Positions 21,801 to 33,090 of a stretch of DNA of 64,000 nucleotides are shown one piece after another. Position 1 is the first letter of the stretch. The number at the start of each line of letters is the position of its first letter. The DNA is from Drechslerella dactyloides (Eukaryota; Ascomycota; Orbiliomycetes; Orbiliales; Orbiliaceae). The notes beneath the pieces were generated by a model, which was given only the letters and a program-made list of their open reading frames with translations, searched no databases and was not told the DNA's origin. The position numbers and the translations under genes are program-made. The DNA lies in the NCBI GenBank assembly GCA_020064725.1, contig JAGTWJ010000003.1, forward strand, positions 3,286,001 through 3,350,000, given 5' to 3'.

Positions 21801-24798
21801 GCTTCTTGGTTCTAAGGTTCGCGTTTCGTTATAACATTATACCGCTGACTGGATTCATCAATACCCACATATATCAGTATTTTCGAGATACTAATTTTCA
21901 TGTCCGAGGAGAATTCCTCGTCCTACACAAAATGGGAAGTCACGACGAAGTATCAATCCAATAGGCCACAGGCAATATCTAATTGCAAGATTGATGTGCA
22001 GCCCCCACGCGGATCCCGTTTGGCGAATGCATCGACCGCTAATAGCCGTCCGCAGTCGTATTCGTACTCAATGCAACGGGCGCTTGCGTCGGACCGATAA
22101 CACAGCAAGCGAATACGTGCTCGAGTTCGCTCACGCGGGAAAGTGTTGCACTGATCGACGGGGGCCGCGCTGCAGCCTGTGGCGGGATTAGTCGACTTCT
22201 AGCGACATACGATTACGGTTACGTATACATTCCTTTTGTTGTATGTAGATACGATTAAAACGGCATCTACAGTAAAATTAGCTCCAAAGCGCAGAGTGGA
22301 TTATAACGTTGGAGAATTAAGCCAAGGGCTGTCATTGACTTGTTACTAGTGTATTAGTGCACTGGACAGGGCGTACTGTTAGCTAGAGCGTCGCCGCGTG
22401 GCTCAGCGCCGGCGCGAAAGGATCCGAGAGATATGCATTCAGTCATCAGTGAACCGCGAGTGAACTGAATGAGGCTCCGCTTTGTGCTTTGTCGGAGCGT
22501 TCAAAACTAATATTCCTTCCCGTTCCGCTATGTCTGATTGTGTGTGATTATTTGACGGCTGTGCAGTTTCAGGATTGACAGAGTCCTATAACTGCTGCGC
22601 TAGCTCAGCCGGTGCTAGCTAGAGAACAAAGCTTGGCCGACAGAAGCCAACTGATCGATCAAGAGTCTATCATGTAGAAAGCAACTGGAGCCGCTTACGT
22701 TTATGACTAGTCGTGCTGCGGACTGCGATCATTTCCTGTTTGAAGTGCAGGGTGGGACGATACGATCGGGTTTTGATCTGGGCCGACTGGCGAGCCTGCA
22801 TACCAGGCATGGAAGTATTTGAAATTTCGACACCCGTTCGGCGCCGTGAGGCTCAAACGCCATGCGTCGACAAAGTTATAACATCCCAGTTTGCAGGATA
22901 ATTTTATACTTCCATACCTGCCTTGCTCGACGACGGTGGCTGGAGATGATTGATCGCCCGTCTACGCCTGCTATCCGATTGTAGTTGTTCTGGACAGAAT
23001 TATTCCTGTGCTGCAATTATGTTATCGGCCAACATAACTTGCCGCCGGGGTGATACTCGCCCCGGAGACAGACGGACAGCTGAAGAGCGACCATACCAGG
23101 TGCTGCTATTCCGCTAGTTTCAGTGACACGTTGGCGAACGCTCACGCTCGCGACGGGTGAAATAGTGGATGTATTCGCGGTCAGCGAGTGAGGAAATATC
23201 AGACACTAGCGTGGCATGCGCCCTGCGAACGCATTGGTAATGGGACAGCGACATAGCGAGATGACTGCGATACCGATAGCGTATACTTCTATGCGAACAC
23301 AAAAATCCGAACTAAATCCGCGACGGTCTCCGCCAAGCTTGCAAGGAGTAATATAGAGGCTGGCAAGCATCGTGATAATTATAGCCGTGAAATAATATCA
23401 CGAGATCCCGTGCGTCCGGCTTGTGAAATTCCGGGGTAGACACAAATTGTGTCTGTGCTAGTTCCAATTTATGGAATGCAATTGTAAGCGGGCACTAGCA
23501 GTTCATGATCACGGCGGCGAGACAGCAGACAGAAACACCGCGCGAAACGAAATCCGTTTGTCTCGAACGCCATTGTTCGCCTTCTTTTTCGGTGCAACGG
23601 GTGGAGCTAGTGTCCTGTCTCATCCAGTTCCTGGTGCTGGCACGAAGTCGCAACGTTATGCATGCGTGTCTGCAATCTACATGTACCTCCTTCAGTCGTG
23701 CATGTCAACCGTGGTTAACCTCGGACACTGATTGAATTCCGTAGTTGGAATGTTAATTCGAACTTTCAAAGCGTAAATTTCCGATCACTAGTGTGCACGT
23801 ATGCAGACGATACACTTCAAATCAGTTCAACATTAATTATGCACGATCTCACGATTCATAGATATCTAGCTATGCCCGCTGCCGATTGAGAAATCTTCAC
23901 AACCCACGACAAGATCTAGTTGCGAAAAAAAAACCTGTAACAAGCCAAGAGTGGTGCTCCGATGGAATCTTACTTCTCACCACTGCCGCCAATGCGAAAG
24001 CAGCAACGGAGCGACAAGCTCCAACAATCCAGCTACTGGGGGCAGTGTCCCCAAAATGGACCCCGTCCATTGTTGAGCAGAACTTGGCAATAAGTAAGAG
24101 TCCACCGAGCAGGGCCAGGGTGGCTCGCTCGGGGCGCCCGCTCATTCGCTGAAGTTCCGTCTACTGGCCGGCCGGCCGGGGTGTCTTGTCAGGGAGGCGG
24201 CCGTCATTGGGTGTTGTGCGACCATCACTGCCGGGTGTAGCGAAGAGGAAAGTCAGATCAAGCCTCGCTGGCCTATGTTCCGTATCTTTTGAGCAGGTAG
24301 TCCTTTGGACCTTGCTCGCCCCCCACTAACGGATTTCCGTGTCTGTCCGTATGCCTGGCAGGTTGACTCCCTTTGCGGGTTTTCGAAAATTTCTTTTCTT
24401 TTGCTCTCTTCCCAGGTGCGTTTGCTTGTGGGTTACCGGTGAGGCTCCGCCTCTTGGTAAATATAGCAAGTATCAAGTTAACTAGTTGGCCAACGGTGTG
24501 AATTTGGAAGCGTTGACACGAACAGCCAGGTCGACATTTAATTAATTGACTCGGCGAGAACAGGCACCGGGGCCCGGTATCTATCTAGATATTGTCGGCG
24601 TATTATTTTGGTACCGTGTCTATAACTGACCCCATGTTAAAGTATATTCAAAGCTCGGGCAACGAGGTGAAGTGAGTGTGTTTGGGGAGCAGGCACCTTT
24701 GTGCATGGCTTGGAGTTTCTGAAATGGAAATCCTGTCAGAAGGCTAGATCTTAGCCCGGCCGCCAGCTGCCTAAGGAACGAGCGAACGAGCGAGAAGG

Positions 24799-24815
24799 AA
24801 AAAAAAAAAAAAAAA
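24799..24815. repeat. run of 17 A
   Basis: Homopolymer in a purine-rich stretch (24780-24870) within the gene desert. Could be the tail of a retroposed sequence, but no body was recognised. Confidence 0.6.
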
Positions 24816-25690
24816 TTAAAACGAATGACAAGAAGAAGAAAAGAACGAATGGGAAGGAAAGAAAGCCGCATCCACTCCGCTGGGTCCATCCGGTCGCCAG
24901 CTGCCCACCTTGCTTATAATTGTATGCTCCCCTTCCTACGCCTGCTGCTTGCTTACCTATACTGTTATTTACTGACTGACTGGAAGAAAAAGTACTTATT
25001 ACAACCCGCGTCGCGCATCTTAGACGCTCTCTGCTGGCTAGTGCTAGACACAAGACGCTGTTTTATATAATGGTAGACGCGCCCAACCGCTCGCGAAACC
25101 CATATCTTGCCAGGCTTTAGGCTTCAGGACATACGCATCTACCACACTCGCCAGATACAGACGGCTGATCTAGACGACCCGGTTAGCACCTTGCGGAGGA
25201 TCCACTCGGCGACTCGACTGCCTCGCACAATAACGCGACAGGCAGCAGTTGCGGTACGACCCGACTAATTATAACGTTACGCTACACTTCATGACCATAT
25301 CGGCCATTAGCTACGCACATTGCCTCGCATATCGCCCCTTCGTCACGTCTACGACACATTCCGCTACGCCTCCGCAGCCGCCTTCACGAGGCTAATATCC
25401 TCTCGATCGATCGAAATCTGCCTTGTCTACCCCGTTCGCCCCTTCGAGACCTTTGGTCTCTCCGTTGATCACGCCAACTGTTATAAATATAACATCGGAT
25501 ACCGGACCGATATAAATTTATATTCGGGTAGTCGTGCTATTAGTACGACAAGCGGGTATATAAACGTTCTGGTCGATATCCTTCTGGCTAAGAAAGCTTA
25601 GCATTCGACGACTAGTCCAGATACCCGTGTCCTTCCTGCTGATGAGGTAGAACTCCACACACTGTCAGCTCTTTATACCCCTGCCGCATA

Positions 25691-25709
25691 ATACGATACG
25701 ATACGATAC
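25691..25709. repeat. short tandem repeat (ATACG)n
   Basis: Nearly four units about 35 bp upstream of the ATG at 25742, so it lies in the 5' leader or core promoter of that gene. Confidence 0.7.
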
Positions 25710-25741
25710 AACCTCTTTCAATTGTGAAAGCGTAGGATAGA

Positions 25742-26926
25742 ATGGACACCGGATCTCTGATACGGCGAAGGAGGGAATCGCCAGCGTGCGCAAGGTCCTT
25801 CGCACGGTACTGTGTCGCTCTTCTCGGCTCGTTAACCGTTGTCAGCGTTGCAGCGCCAGTAGCATCAAGAGGCGAGAAGAGAAATATCCGTGCCGAAACC
25901 AGGGCTGTTATCGACATGGGTGCTCCCAGTATCGATACGAGTTTACATAACCTATTACCACGCGCCGCGCAAGGCCAAACCTCGATAAACAAGGCTGCAA
26001 CGATCGTCGGCGTCTGCGGCGGACTGGCACTCGTGTTCGCAATCGTGGGTGGTGTGCTGTTCTGGCGCTCGCGCCGACAGCGACACAAGAAAGGAAAATG
26101 CAAGTGCAAAGAGAAGGGCATCGCGTGTAAATATCGTCGCGTACCATCCGATGCACACCTCGACGAGTCTGGGGTCGAAACGGACGACGGACCCCAAGAA
26201 CGAGGAGGGGTCACCCCACCTGGTTCGCCGCGACAATCGATGCAATCGCTGCTGAGCCCGCCGACGCCGGCAGATCGCAATAGTATCCGCTGGTCCGTCT
26301 CAGGGCCAAGAGACAGCGGGCCGTTCTTCGACGTCGAGGGATTCGAGTACCCAGCCAACTACAAGCCGCCGCCATCATCGTTCCGGGCACATTCGCCAAG
26401 CGCGTCGTCCGAATTTTTGGTGCCATCAGGCATTGCAAATTTGATCAGCCCTGTTAGCCCACTGTTGGGCCACCATAGACTTAGCGGAGGATCCGAGGAA
26501 GTTTCGATAACGCCACCACGGACGCCGTCGCCAGCGAGATTTGCGAAGCGGTCGCAGTCGCCTCATCTACGCGGGAGGAGCATGTCGGCTGTCGACCTGT
26601 CTCGATCCGACGGCGAGCTGCAGGAGGACCTGGATGCGATTGTGCGTGAGCTGCAGCGGCGGCCACGTGCAGGGAGTATCGATAGTCGGCTCGGGCTAAC
26701 GCAGTCAAGGTCGAACTCGCCAGGCCCAAGGACATCGACTGGGTCGGTGTCACAGGAGTTCATCATGGAGCTGGAGGCGAGTCCAGGGATGTGGAACGAA
26801 GACATGCAGCGCAATCGCGGGGTAGTGCATGAAGCGGTGAATCAGGAGTTTGCGGTGGAGCTGGACTCACGGCCGCTAATACTGGGGTTGCGGCGGACGC
26901 GGCGGATGACTGGGCGGTTCAGTTGA
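25742..26926 (+). CDS. single-pass membrane protein of unknown function with long Ser/Pro-rich cytosolic tail
   Basis: Intronless, 394 residues. N terminus is basic, then hydrophobic (YCVALLGSLTVVSVAAPVAS), a likely signal peptide. A short luminal segment follows. The clear membrane helix is at about residues 83-108 (AATIVGVCGGLALVFAIVGG), closed by a strong stop-transfer (RSRRQRHKKGKCKCKEKG). The remaining 280 residues are Ser/Pro/Arg-rich with many SP/TP pairs (TPPGSPRQ, SPPTPADR, TPPRTPSPARF), good candidates for proline-directed phosphorylation. Two similar motifs occur near the C terminus: SQEFIMELEASPGMW and NQEFAVELDSRPLIL, an internal repeat. The layout is like fungal type I sensors or wall-stress receptors, but no WSC or other extracellular domain is present. 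Function not assigned. Confidence 0.65.
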   Translation: MDTGSLIRRRRESPACARSFARYCVALLGSLTVVSVAAPVASRGEKRNIRAETRAVIDMGAPSIDTSLHNLLPRAAQGQTSINKAATIVGVCGGLALVFAIVGGVLFWRSRRQRHKKGKCKCKEKGIACKYRRVPSDAHLDESGVETDDGPQERGGVTPPGSPRQSMQSLLSPPTPADRNSIRWSVSGPRDSGPFFDVEGFEYPANYKPPPSSFRAHSPSASSEFLVPSGIANLISPVSPLLGHHRLSGGSEEVSITPPRTPSPARFAKRSQSPHLRGRSMSAVDLSRSDGELQEDLDAIVRELQRRPRAGSIDSRLGLTQSRSNSPGPRTSTGSVSQEFIMELEASPGMWNEDMQRNRGVVHEAVNQEFAVELDSRPLILGLRRTRRMTGRFS

Positions 26927-27529
26927 TTGAACGACTCTTCTTCTCCTCTTGTCCCTTCATTTGAGCGATTGACGCTGTAGACACGCATGCATGAGCGATA
27001 TATCTGTAATGTAGCTATGTACAGTACGAATGACGACTGTCCCGTCGGTGATGATGATGATACTGATGATGATGGTGGAAGTGGTGATGATGATGAGTGG
27101 TTGTGAGTGGCTTCATGCAGCGTGTGCTGTGCTGTTCGGCTGCGTGGCGGCGGCGATTTGTTGTCGGGTTGCGATTGGCGGATGGTACCACACACCCAAC
27201 ACATTTAAAGCCAATCACCCCTGCCGCTTTTGGCGGAACGGGAGGACCAGCGGAACTCCAGCAACTTCACGAGCTCTCCACTTGATTCTATATCTATTTC
27301 ACTTTCACTCTTCACGATAGATATTTTCTGCACTGCTGCAATATGAGCTTAACAAAGGTCCCGTTTGCCTCTTTCCTCTACTACTCGCTCGTCTCTATCG
27401 CTCTCTTTTACTTTTTATTCGTTTCGTCTTAGCCTAGTTCGCTTGATTCGAGTTATCAGCACTCTTCATTCAACATTCAACCAGACTTGATTATATTGTA
27501 TCAGAGTACTACGGACACGCTCCACGACA
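26927..27529. other. intergenic, tandem genes on + strand
   Basis: No gene. Contains GAT-rich imperfect microsatellite DNA at about 27046-27100 and a pyrimidine-rich block at 27360-27420 that is a plausible promoter/leader element of the gene starting at 27530. Confidence 0.6.
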
Positions 27530-29138
27530 ATGGGCCTCCAACGTCCAAAGCCCACCGGGCACGGTGGCTTGATGTCAGCCCCGCCATCGACGCCACTCGC
27601 CGTCTCGCGCGCCCTCCCGCCAGTCGCCTCGACGGTGAACATCCACATTACCAACCACAACCACTTCATCCTTACCCCGCCGTCGACACTGCCGAACCAG
27701 AAACATGCGAATAGATTCACTGCTGTGCCTGTGCAAGCTGAGAACACGTCCTCGCCGTTGCTACAGCGGATCGCGCCGTTCTTGTCGCCATTTTACTCGT
27801 TCCTGACACCTGCTGCGACACCCAAGACGCGGACCGTTCCTGTTTCTCCTCTTGTTGGACCAGCTGAGAAACAGACCGAGGTCCAGGTCGAGGAGACACA
27901 TATAGTGTTGACAAGCGAAGACTTTGAGGACAGCCAGGTGGTAATACCTGCAGACGAAGAAGAGGATATGCCGTTTAGCTTCTCCGCCGCAGCAGGCACC
28001 CGCTCCTTTGCAGATCGCCAGGCACAATCAGAGAGTTCAACCGTCGTCCCTTCTTCCCCACCGCAGCTGCACTTATCAACCGACGAAACCGAGGTGCCTG
28101 CTTCGGAACTGGACTCAACCCCGATAACATCACCCTTAGAGCTGGACTTCGCACTAGCCACTGCAGAAGACAGCGAAGCCCTCCGCCGCCGTGGCGCTAT
28201 CCCGAAGCCGAAGCTGCAGCCGCGTAAGAGGGGTGCTGATGCCCGCTACCCGCATCGGAATCGGAAAAGCATACCCCACTGCCACGATCACGACCTTCGT
28301 CTCGCCAACGAACCGGAAGGTGTAGACGTCGTGCCATGCGACTGGGTGCGGCCGCACAATTCGCAGAGATTCAACAACTACACAAACGGCGACGTGCAGT
28401 GTGCTATTCCGAAGTGCGATGTAAGTGCACGCTATCCCAATATTCGCAACGAATTACCTCACTTTCTACCTTCATCGTGCAATGGCAGCCTCAGCTTCAC
28501 AAAACTAACAGTCAACGGATGCGCAGACCTGCATTTCTACAGAGACGTACGGCCCCAACTCCGTCTGGGCTCGCACTGCCCCACCCGGCCAAACCGCAGA
28601 ATCCCACCGACTCCGCTCCCGCATCCGCTACCTCTGCTCTCGTTGCCCACAGCCTGCCCCGCAACCACCTGGCGGCATGGGCCCCATCGAACTCTGCACC
28701 TGCGTCCTGCGCGACGCCGACGGCATCCCGACAGACATGTGGTTCCAATGCGGCGAATGTGCTGAGTCCGCGTGGTTCGATTGCGACAGTAAATTTGGCG
28801 GCCCGGATGGTGTCCTCGTCAGCCGTAAGAAGGCTAGGCGCCGGAAGAACAAGTACGGGGTTATAATTCGGCCGCGATTAGGAAAGGGTAAGGAATTGGT
28901 AGAGTGGCGGGTGAAGCGGTGTACATGTGGGCGTATTGCACCGTCGGACGGACGGTACGGTGCGTGGTGTACGTGGTGTATGTGTCCCGTCGACGGTGTG
29001 CGTGGGATGGAGCTAGGCGGTGCGGCGACGAGAAGTGGCGTTGCGTTTCTGCAGGATGGCGAAGTGAAGGAAGGAAAGAGAGTGAAGAAGCTGCGGGTGG
29101 GTGACGAAGACGGTGAAGATAGCGGCATTGGGATGTAG
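27530..29138 (+). CDS. Cys-rich (zinc-ribbon-like) protein of unknown function
   Basis: Two exons, 27530-28420 and 28527-29138, phase 0; about 500 residues. The donor is GTAAGT. For the acceptor, GCGCAG at 28526 is preferred because an ACTAAC branch site lies 17 nt upstream; using the nearer CAG at 28511 would add five residues in frame. The first 230 residues are disordered and Ser/Thr/Pro-rich. Cysteines appear in CAIPKCD at the exon end, then RYLCSRCPQP, ELCTCVLRDADG, WFQCGECAESAWFDC and RCTCGRIAP, WCTWCMCP. Repeated C-x2-C and C-x-C pairs suggest one or more structural zinc sites. No DNA-binding or RING consensus was recognised, and no homologue is known to me. Confidence 0.72.
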
Positions 29139-29848
29139 GGTTGGTTGGTTGAGTACCAGGTTTGTTGTTTTGATTTATATTGCTGGAAGCAGGTGTGCAT
29201 TTTGGAGTTTCGGCATGTGATTTAAGATATCGTAGGGGTGGACGTAGAGGAGGTGCATTGCATGGCCAATTCGGCATCTGGGGCATATTTACAGCTGGTC
29301 TGTATGAGGCGTCTTGGTTTTCATGAGCATTTATCGGAAGTTAGATCTTAAATTTACCTACTTAAGTATCCACTAGTATAGCGATTGCCCGACAGCAAGG
29401 AGGGGTTTTGTTGAACATATCCAAACTTTACTATTGGTAGCCAACGTAGACCTGCGAACTGGCAGCACAAGACCAGTCGTGTCCCCTATCTTGTTTATAC
29501 GACACCAGCTTATAGACGTGAAGAACATCAATACACATGTAAAGAAGCTTACGAAGTAGCTCTTGGTAATAGTATCGATATAGTGATGTTACATGATTAT
29601 ACCAAGGACTTGACTAAATCGAGGACTTCTATATCATTTCGCTCGCAACAAGAGTTGGCTAAGCCGGCGGCCTAACTAGCATTGTCGGGGCTGGGACGGG
29701 TTCAAAGATACTAGTCTCGAGGCCAGACTTGCCTGGGTCGGCCACTGGGAGTGGCCGCCAGCAAAGATACCTAGACTGACGTCAAGCGCTAAATCCCGAC
29801 ATACTGTGCGTTGTGCTAACAAAAATCCCACAAACCGACATCACCATC
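29139..29848. other. intergenic
   Basis: No gene. Holds copy 2 of the dispersed hairpin element at 29711 and the promoter of the homocysteine methyltransferase. Confidence 0.6.
29711..29735 (+). repeat. dispersed hairpin element, copy 2
   Basis: Reads CTAGTCTCGAGGCCAGACTT then GCCTG, identical over 25 bp to copy 4 at 39482. AGTCT and AGACT can pair. Confidence 0.65.
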
Positions 29849-30847
29849 ATGACATTAATCACTATCCTCGACGGTGCGACTGGCACCCTCCTCTGCGACA
29901 CCACCTCGCCGGACTCAGCTACTTCTCCGTTATGGTCTGCTGCTGACCTCCTCGCCAATCCATCCCGGCTATCCGCAATCCACAAACAGTACCTCGCAGC
30001 GGGAGCTACATACATCTCCACGCCGACGTACCAGCTCACGCGCGAGACGCTCCTCCGCGCTGGTATCACAGATGAAAATGAGCTCCGAAAGCTCTACGCC
30101 GCAGGCATGCAAGTGTCCTGCGATGCAGTTTTACAATCCCAAACGGCAGCCGCCCCAGCGTTGAGTCTAGGCTCGTACGGAGCGAGTCTATCACCTGCCC
30201 AGGAGTACAGCGGATTGTACCCTCCACCGTACGAGTACGGCGGGGAAGGCACTACAGATGCATTGATGCACTGGCATCAGGATCGCCTGTCGATGTTTGC
30301 AGAACAGCCAGCGTTTGAAAGCATCGCTGCGATAGCCGTTGAGACGGTCCCGAGCACGCGACTAGATGAACTCGCTGCAGTAACGCGAGTCCTAGGATCT
30401 CCAAGATTTCGTGGGAAGAAAAGCTGGGTCAGCGTCGTGTATCCGTCGCTACCAGCTGAGGGCGTTGTAGAGAATGTCGTAAGAGAGGTTTTTCGCGGAT
30501 TAGACAGTGATGGTGCGCCGAGGGGCGTCGGTGTGAATTGCAGCAAGATGGGTACCGTGAAAGATGTTGTAAGGACATATTCGCGTGCGATGAAAGAGAT
30601 TGGGGTGCCACCTGAGAAGGCATTTTTGGTCGTGTATCCAGACGGTGGGTTGACATATGATGTAGAAAACAAGACGTGGAGCGGGGAGCAGGATGGGGAT
30701 GTGGAGAGGTGGAGTACGGCAATGATGGATATCACGATTGAGGCTAATAAGGAGGGGTGCTGGGGAGAGATCATTGTCGGTGGCTGTTGTAAAACAACGC
30801 CAGCGCATATCGAGTCTCTAGCTAAGAAAATTGTGGGACTCACATAA
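29849..30847 (+). CDS. homocysteine S-methyltransferase
   Basis: Intronless, 332 residues from the first ATG at 29849 (MTLITILDGATGTLL); an upstream in-frame GTG at 29813 is not a likely start. Transfers a methyl group from S-methylmethionine or S-adenosylmethionine to homocysteine, giving methionine; cytosolic. Family marks in order: N-terminal DGATGT; STPTYQ; LSLGSYGASL; FETV-like region as AVETVPS; the first zinc ligand in GVNCSK; and the paired zinc cysteines in VGGCCKTTPAHI (about Cys313-Cys314). Length is normal for the stand-alone fungal enzymes (Mht1/Sam4 class). It is convergent with the M20 peptidase downstream. All catalytic residues appear intact. Confidence 0.94.
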   Translation: MTLITILDGATGTLLCDTTSPDSATSPLWSAADLLANPSRLSAIHKQYLAAGATYISTPTYQLTRETLLRAGITDENELRKLYAAGMQVSCDAVLQSQTAAAPALSLGSYGASLSPAQEYSGLYPPPYEYGGEGTTDALMHWHQDRLSMFAEQPAFESIAAIAVETVPSTRLDELAAVTRVLGSPRFRGKKSWVSVVYPSLPAEGVVENVVREVFRGLDSDGAPRGVGVNCSKMGTVKDVVRTYSRAMKEIGVPPEKAFLVVYPDGGLTYDVENKTWSGEQDGDVERWSTAMMDITIEANKEGCWGEIIVGGCCKTTPAHIESLAKKIVGLT

Positions 30848-31332
30848 GCTTTGTCTTGTTCAGATTGCCAGACTACTATGGTATCTTTTCACGGAGCACC
30901 TTGGCACCAATATTTCAATGCGCAGTATGAGTTTGGGAAACAGACACTTTCCACAATGGAGAATTTGTACGCGTATACAGCGACGCTGTACAGTCAACAG
31001 CTCTCTCTCCCCCTCTATGTATCCAAAAATGTCCTTGAGTTAGGTGAGGTCAATTTCCATAGCGGACCCGCGTCGGACAAGGTTTGAATCGAATTAAAGG
31101 AAATGAGCTCCCGGGAATTGCGATGTCAGTCAAAAACCTCCAATTTTCAGTTCTATCTATCTTATGCACGTAAATATCCCGATATAAGGCAAGCTCTCAA
31201 TATATTATTTCCACGAGTATTTTCAGAGACATGTGGGATAGAAATAACAGATGAGCTTGAGGAAGGTGTATCGATGCAACAAGACTGCAACCCAGATATT
31301 GTGCAAGGGCAACAAATTTCGACATGCCCTCA
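30848..31332. other. intergenic between convergent genes
   Basis: 3' flanks only. No coding or repeat signal recognised. Confidence 0.6.
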
Positions 31333-33090
31333 CTATCCCTCGAAATTCGTCTCGTCAGCGTTCCGGATGAACGTAAAAAACCACTCCACCATCAGCACAT
31401 ATGCTTTCATCGAGATCCTTTCGTTAACTGTATGTATATTTTCCCTTGCAGAGGGCATGGGCGCATATCTGAAAATATTATTTGAGACTTTCCAATACCA
31501 GAAAGTGTCAGTGTTGCCGTTATTGAGGCTTGGGATGACCACGAAATCTTCGCCCATAACATGTCGTGTCGTCCCCGCAATGAGCCTATAGGGACTAGAG
31601 ATGTCCGTTCTGGAGGATGTGACTGGGGCGGGTTCTCTGAGAAAGTCGAACTCTAATGTGATTGAGGACGGTGGATACGTGGCGGTCTCTGGATAGGCAA
31701 ACAGCTGGAGCCCATACTTCTCCGCAACTTTAGAGGCAAGACTCTCTGTGACTTTAGTTATTTCGGCTGAAGTAGATCCCATCCTTATGCGATAGTTTGT
31801 TTCTGTAGTCACGGATTCCGGGAGGGCGTTGACTTTTACTCCGCCGTTAATCCTCGTAACGGCCAGTGTAGTCCTGACCTGGGCTTCGAATGCGCGACTT
31901 ATACGAGCAATATCCTTCGCGAGAGCCTCTCGATCACCATTCTCGAGGTGGTCCTTTAATTGCTTAGGGAAATCTTTGGCATAGACGGCTCCGCAAGCGA
32001 GCAGGTTGTAGAATGGGTTTTCTTCTGCAAGATGTATCGGATAAGGATGTCCTTCAATTTCAGTGATAAGTTCGGCCATGATGCCGATACCAGTGTGTGG
32101 AGGTGGGATTGCAGAATGTCCACCTGGTGCCCGAATTGTGATTCTATGGTTGGCGATTCCCTTTTCCGCGGTGCTCACAGCCATAAAGTTCGTTCCGAAT
32201 TCCGTTATCATCGCGGTTCCTTCATCAATGACCAGGGCAATTCCGTTGTCTCCGTATCTTTCGTGGAGTTTCAAGCCGAGATTTCTCCCACCACGTTCGC
32301 CACCCAGCTCCTCATCGAAACCAAAGGCAATGATAACTGTTCGTTTGGGCCGAAAGCCGGCCTGAATAAGCTTCTCTACGGCTTCCAGGATAGCCACCAC
32401 CTGCGATTTATCGTCTGCCGACCCGCGGCCCCATAAGTATCCGTCGCCATCCAGGTGGCCAGAAAACGGGGGATATTTCCAAGTATCGATTGTCTCGGGA
32501 GCCACCAAGACAGTGTCATAGTGTCCCACCAAGGCAATAGGCTTCAAAGACGGATCTGAGCCTTTCCAGGTGTATAGAACGCCATATGTGTTTACAGACT
32601 CCAGCAGCAGCTCCTTGTGAATCAGAGGAAAGGAACTACTAAGCCAGTTCTTGAAATTTCCCATTTTCTGCCATAATGGATCCACACCAACGGCTCCAGC
32701 CCCGTCGTTGACATCAGTTCTTGTGCGAACCGCTTCTCCTAAGAGTCCGGCTAAACGACTGACGTATTTTGAGGATTTAAGCTCGCCAAGCGCAGATTCG
32801 AGGTCGAGTGTTGTCTCATTGGGGAAAATCGCGTTGACGCGAGGACAAAGTTCTGTCAAGTCTTTAAGCTTCAGCTGTGTGGCTCGGTGTCGATGGTGAA
32901 CAGAGGACGGCTGGAATCGTGAGCCAGGTACGGTATGAGGCCAGTGTAAATAACTGAGACAGTATCCTAGAACCACTGCTCCAGCCAGTAGTAATGCGCG
33001 GAACATGTTCTGGTAGGCTGGCGCTAGTGTTCGCCGCTCTTGCGGGTGTGTTTGGAGACGTCTGTCCTTGAGGGAAAGGGCTTTGATCAT
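31333..33090 (-). CDS. M20 family metallopeptidase, vacuolar Gly-X carboxypeptidase type (Cps1-like)
   Basis: Intronless, 585 residues from the ATG at 33090; the frame is open 45 nt further but only from a TTG. A short basic cytosolic N terminus is followed by a signal-anchor (MFRALLLAGAVVLGYCLSYL, about residues 32-51), as in yeast carboxypeptidase S, which is delivered to the vacuole as a membrane precursor. Zinc/catalytic motifs in family order: GHYDTV; GRGSADDK (bridging Asp); FDEELGG (general-base Glu then zinc Glu); VIDEG; dimerisation-domain APGGHSAIPPPHTG; and the C-terminal ligand His in ENIHTVNERI. All are intact. Role: removal of C-terminal residues from peptides, nitrogen recycling. 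Convergent with the homocysteine methyltransferase. Confidence 0.94.
   Translation of the reverse strand: MIKALSLKDRRLQTHPQERRTLAPAYQNMFRALLLAGAVVLGYCLSYLHWPHTVPGSRFQPSSVHHRHRATQLKLKDLTELCPRVNAIFPNETTLDLESALGELKSSKYVSRLAGLLGEAVRTRTDVNDGAGAVGVDPLWQKMGNFKNWLSSSFPLIHKELLLESVNTYGVLYTWKGSDPSLKPIALVGHYDTVLVAPETIDTWKYPPFSGHLDGDGYLWGRGSADDKSQVVAILEAVEKLIQAGFRPKRTVIIAFGFDEELGGERGGRNLGLKLHERYGDNGIALVIDEGTAMITEFGTNFMAVSTAEKGIANHRITIRAPGGHSAIPPPHTGIGIMAELITEIEGHPYPIHLAEENPFYNLLACGAVYAKDFPKQLKDHLENGDREALAKDIARISRAFEAQVRTTLAVTRINGGVKVNALPESVTTETNYRIRMGSTSAEITKVTESLASKVAEKYGLQLFAYPETATYPPSSITLEFDFLREPAPVTSSRTDISSPYRLIAGTTRHVMGEDFVVIPSLNNGNTDTFWYWKVSNNIFRYAPMPSARENIHTVNERISMKAYVLMVEWFFTFIRNADETNFEG

Larger units (their letters stand above)
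15877..25741. other. gene desert of about 9.9 kb
   Basis: No gene, RNA gene or intact mobile element could be supported. Open frames are all short (mostly under 100 codons; the longest, 19626-20141, has no recognisable content). The stretch alternates between AT-rich blocks (for example 18120-18200, 20060-20130, 25480-25570) and ordinary DNA. It carries four TGCATGCA sites in its first 1.5 kb (16599, 16813, 16817, 17340). It may be decayed repeat DNA, but no transposase or reverse-transcriptase motif was found by eye. Confidence 0.5.

Noticed and set aside
22595..22670. A-box-like TAGCTCAGCCGGT suggesting a tRNA
   Set aside because: No B box at the right distance and no acceptor stem.
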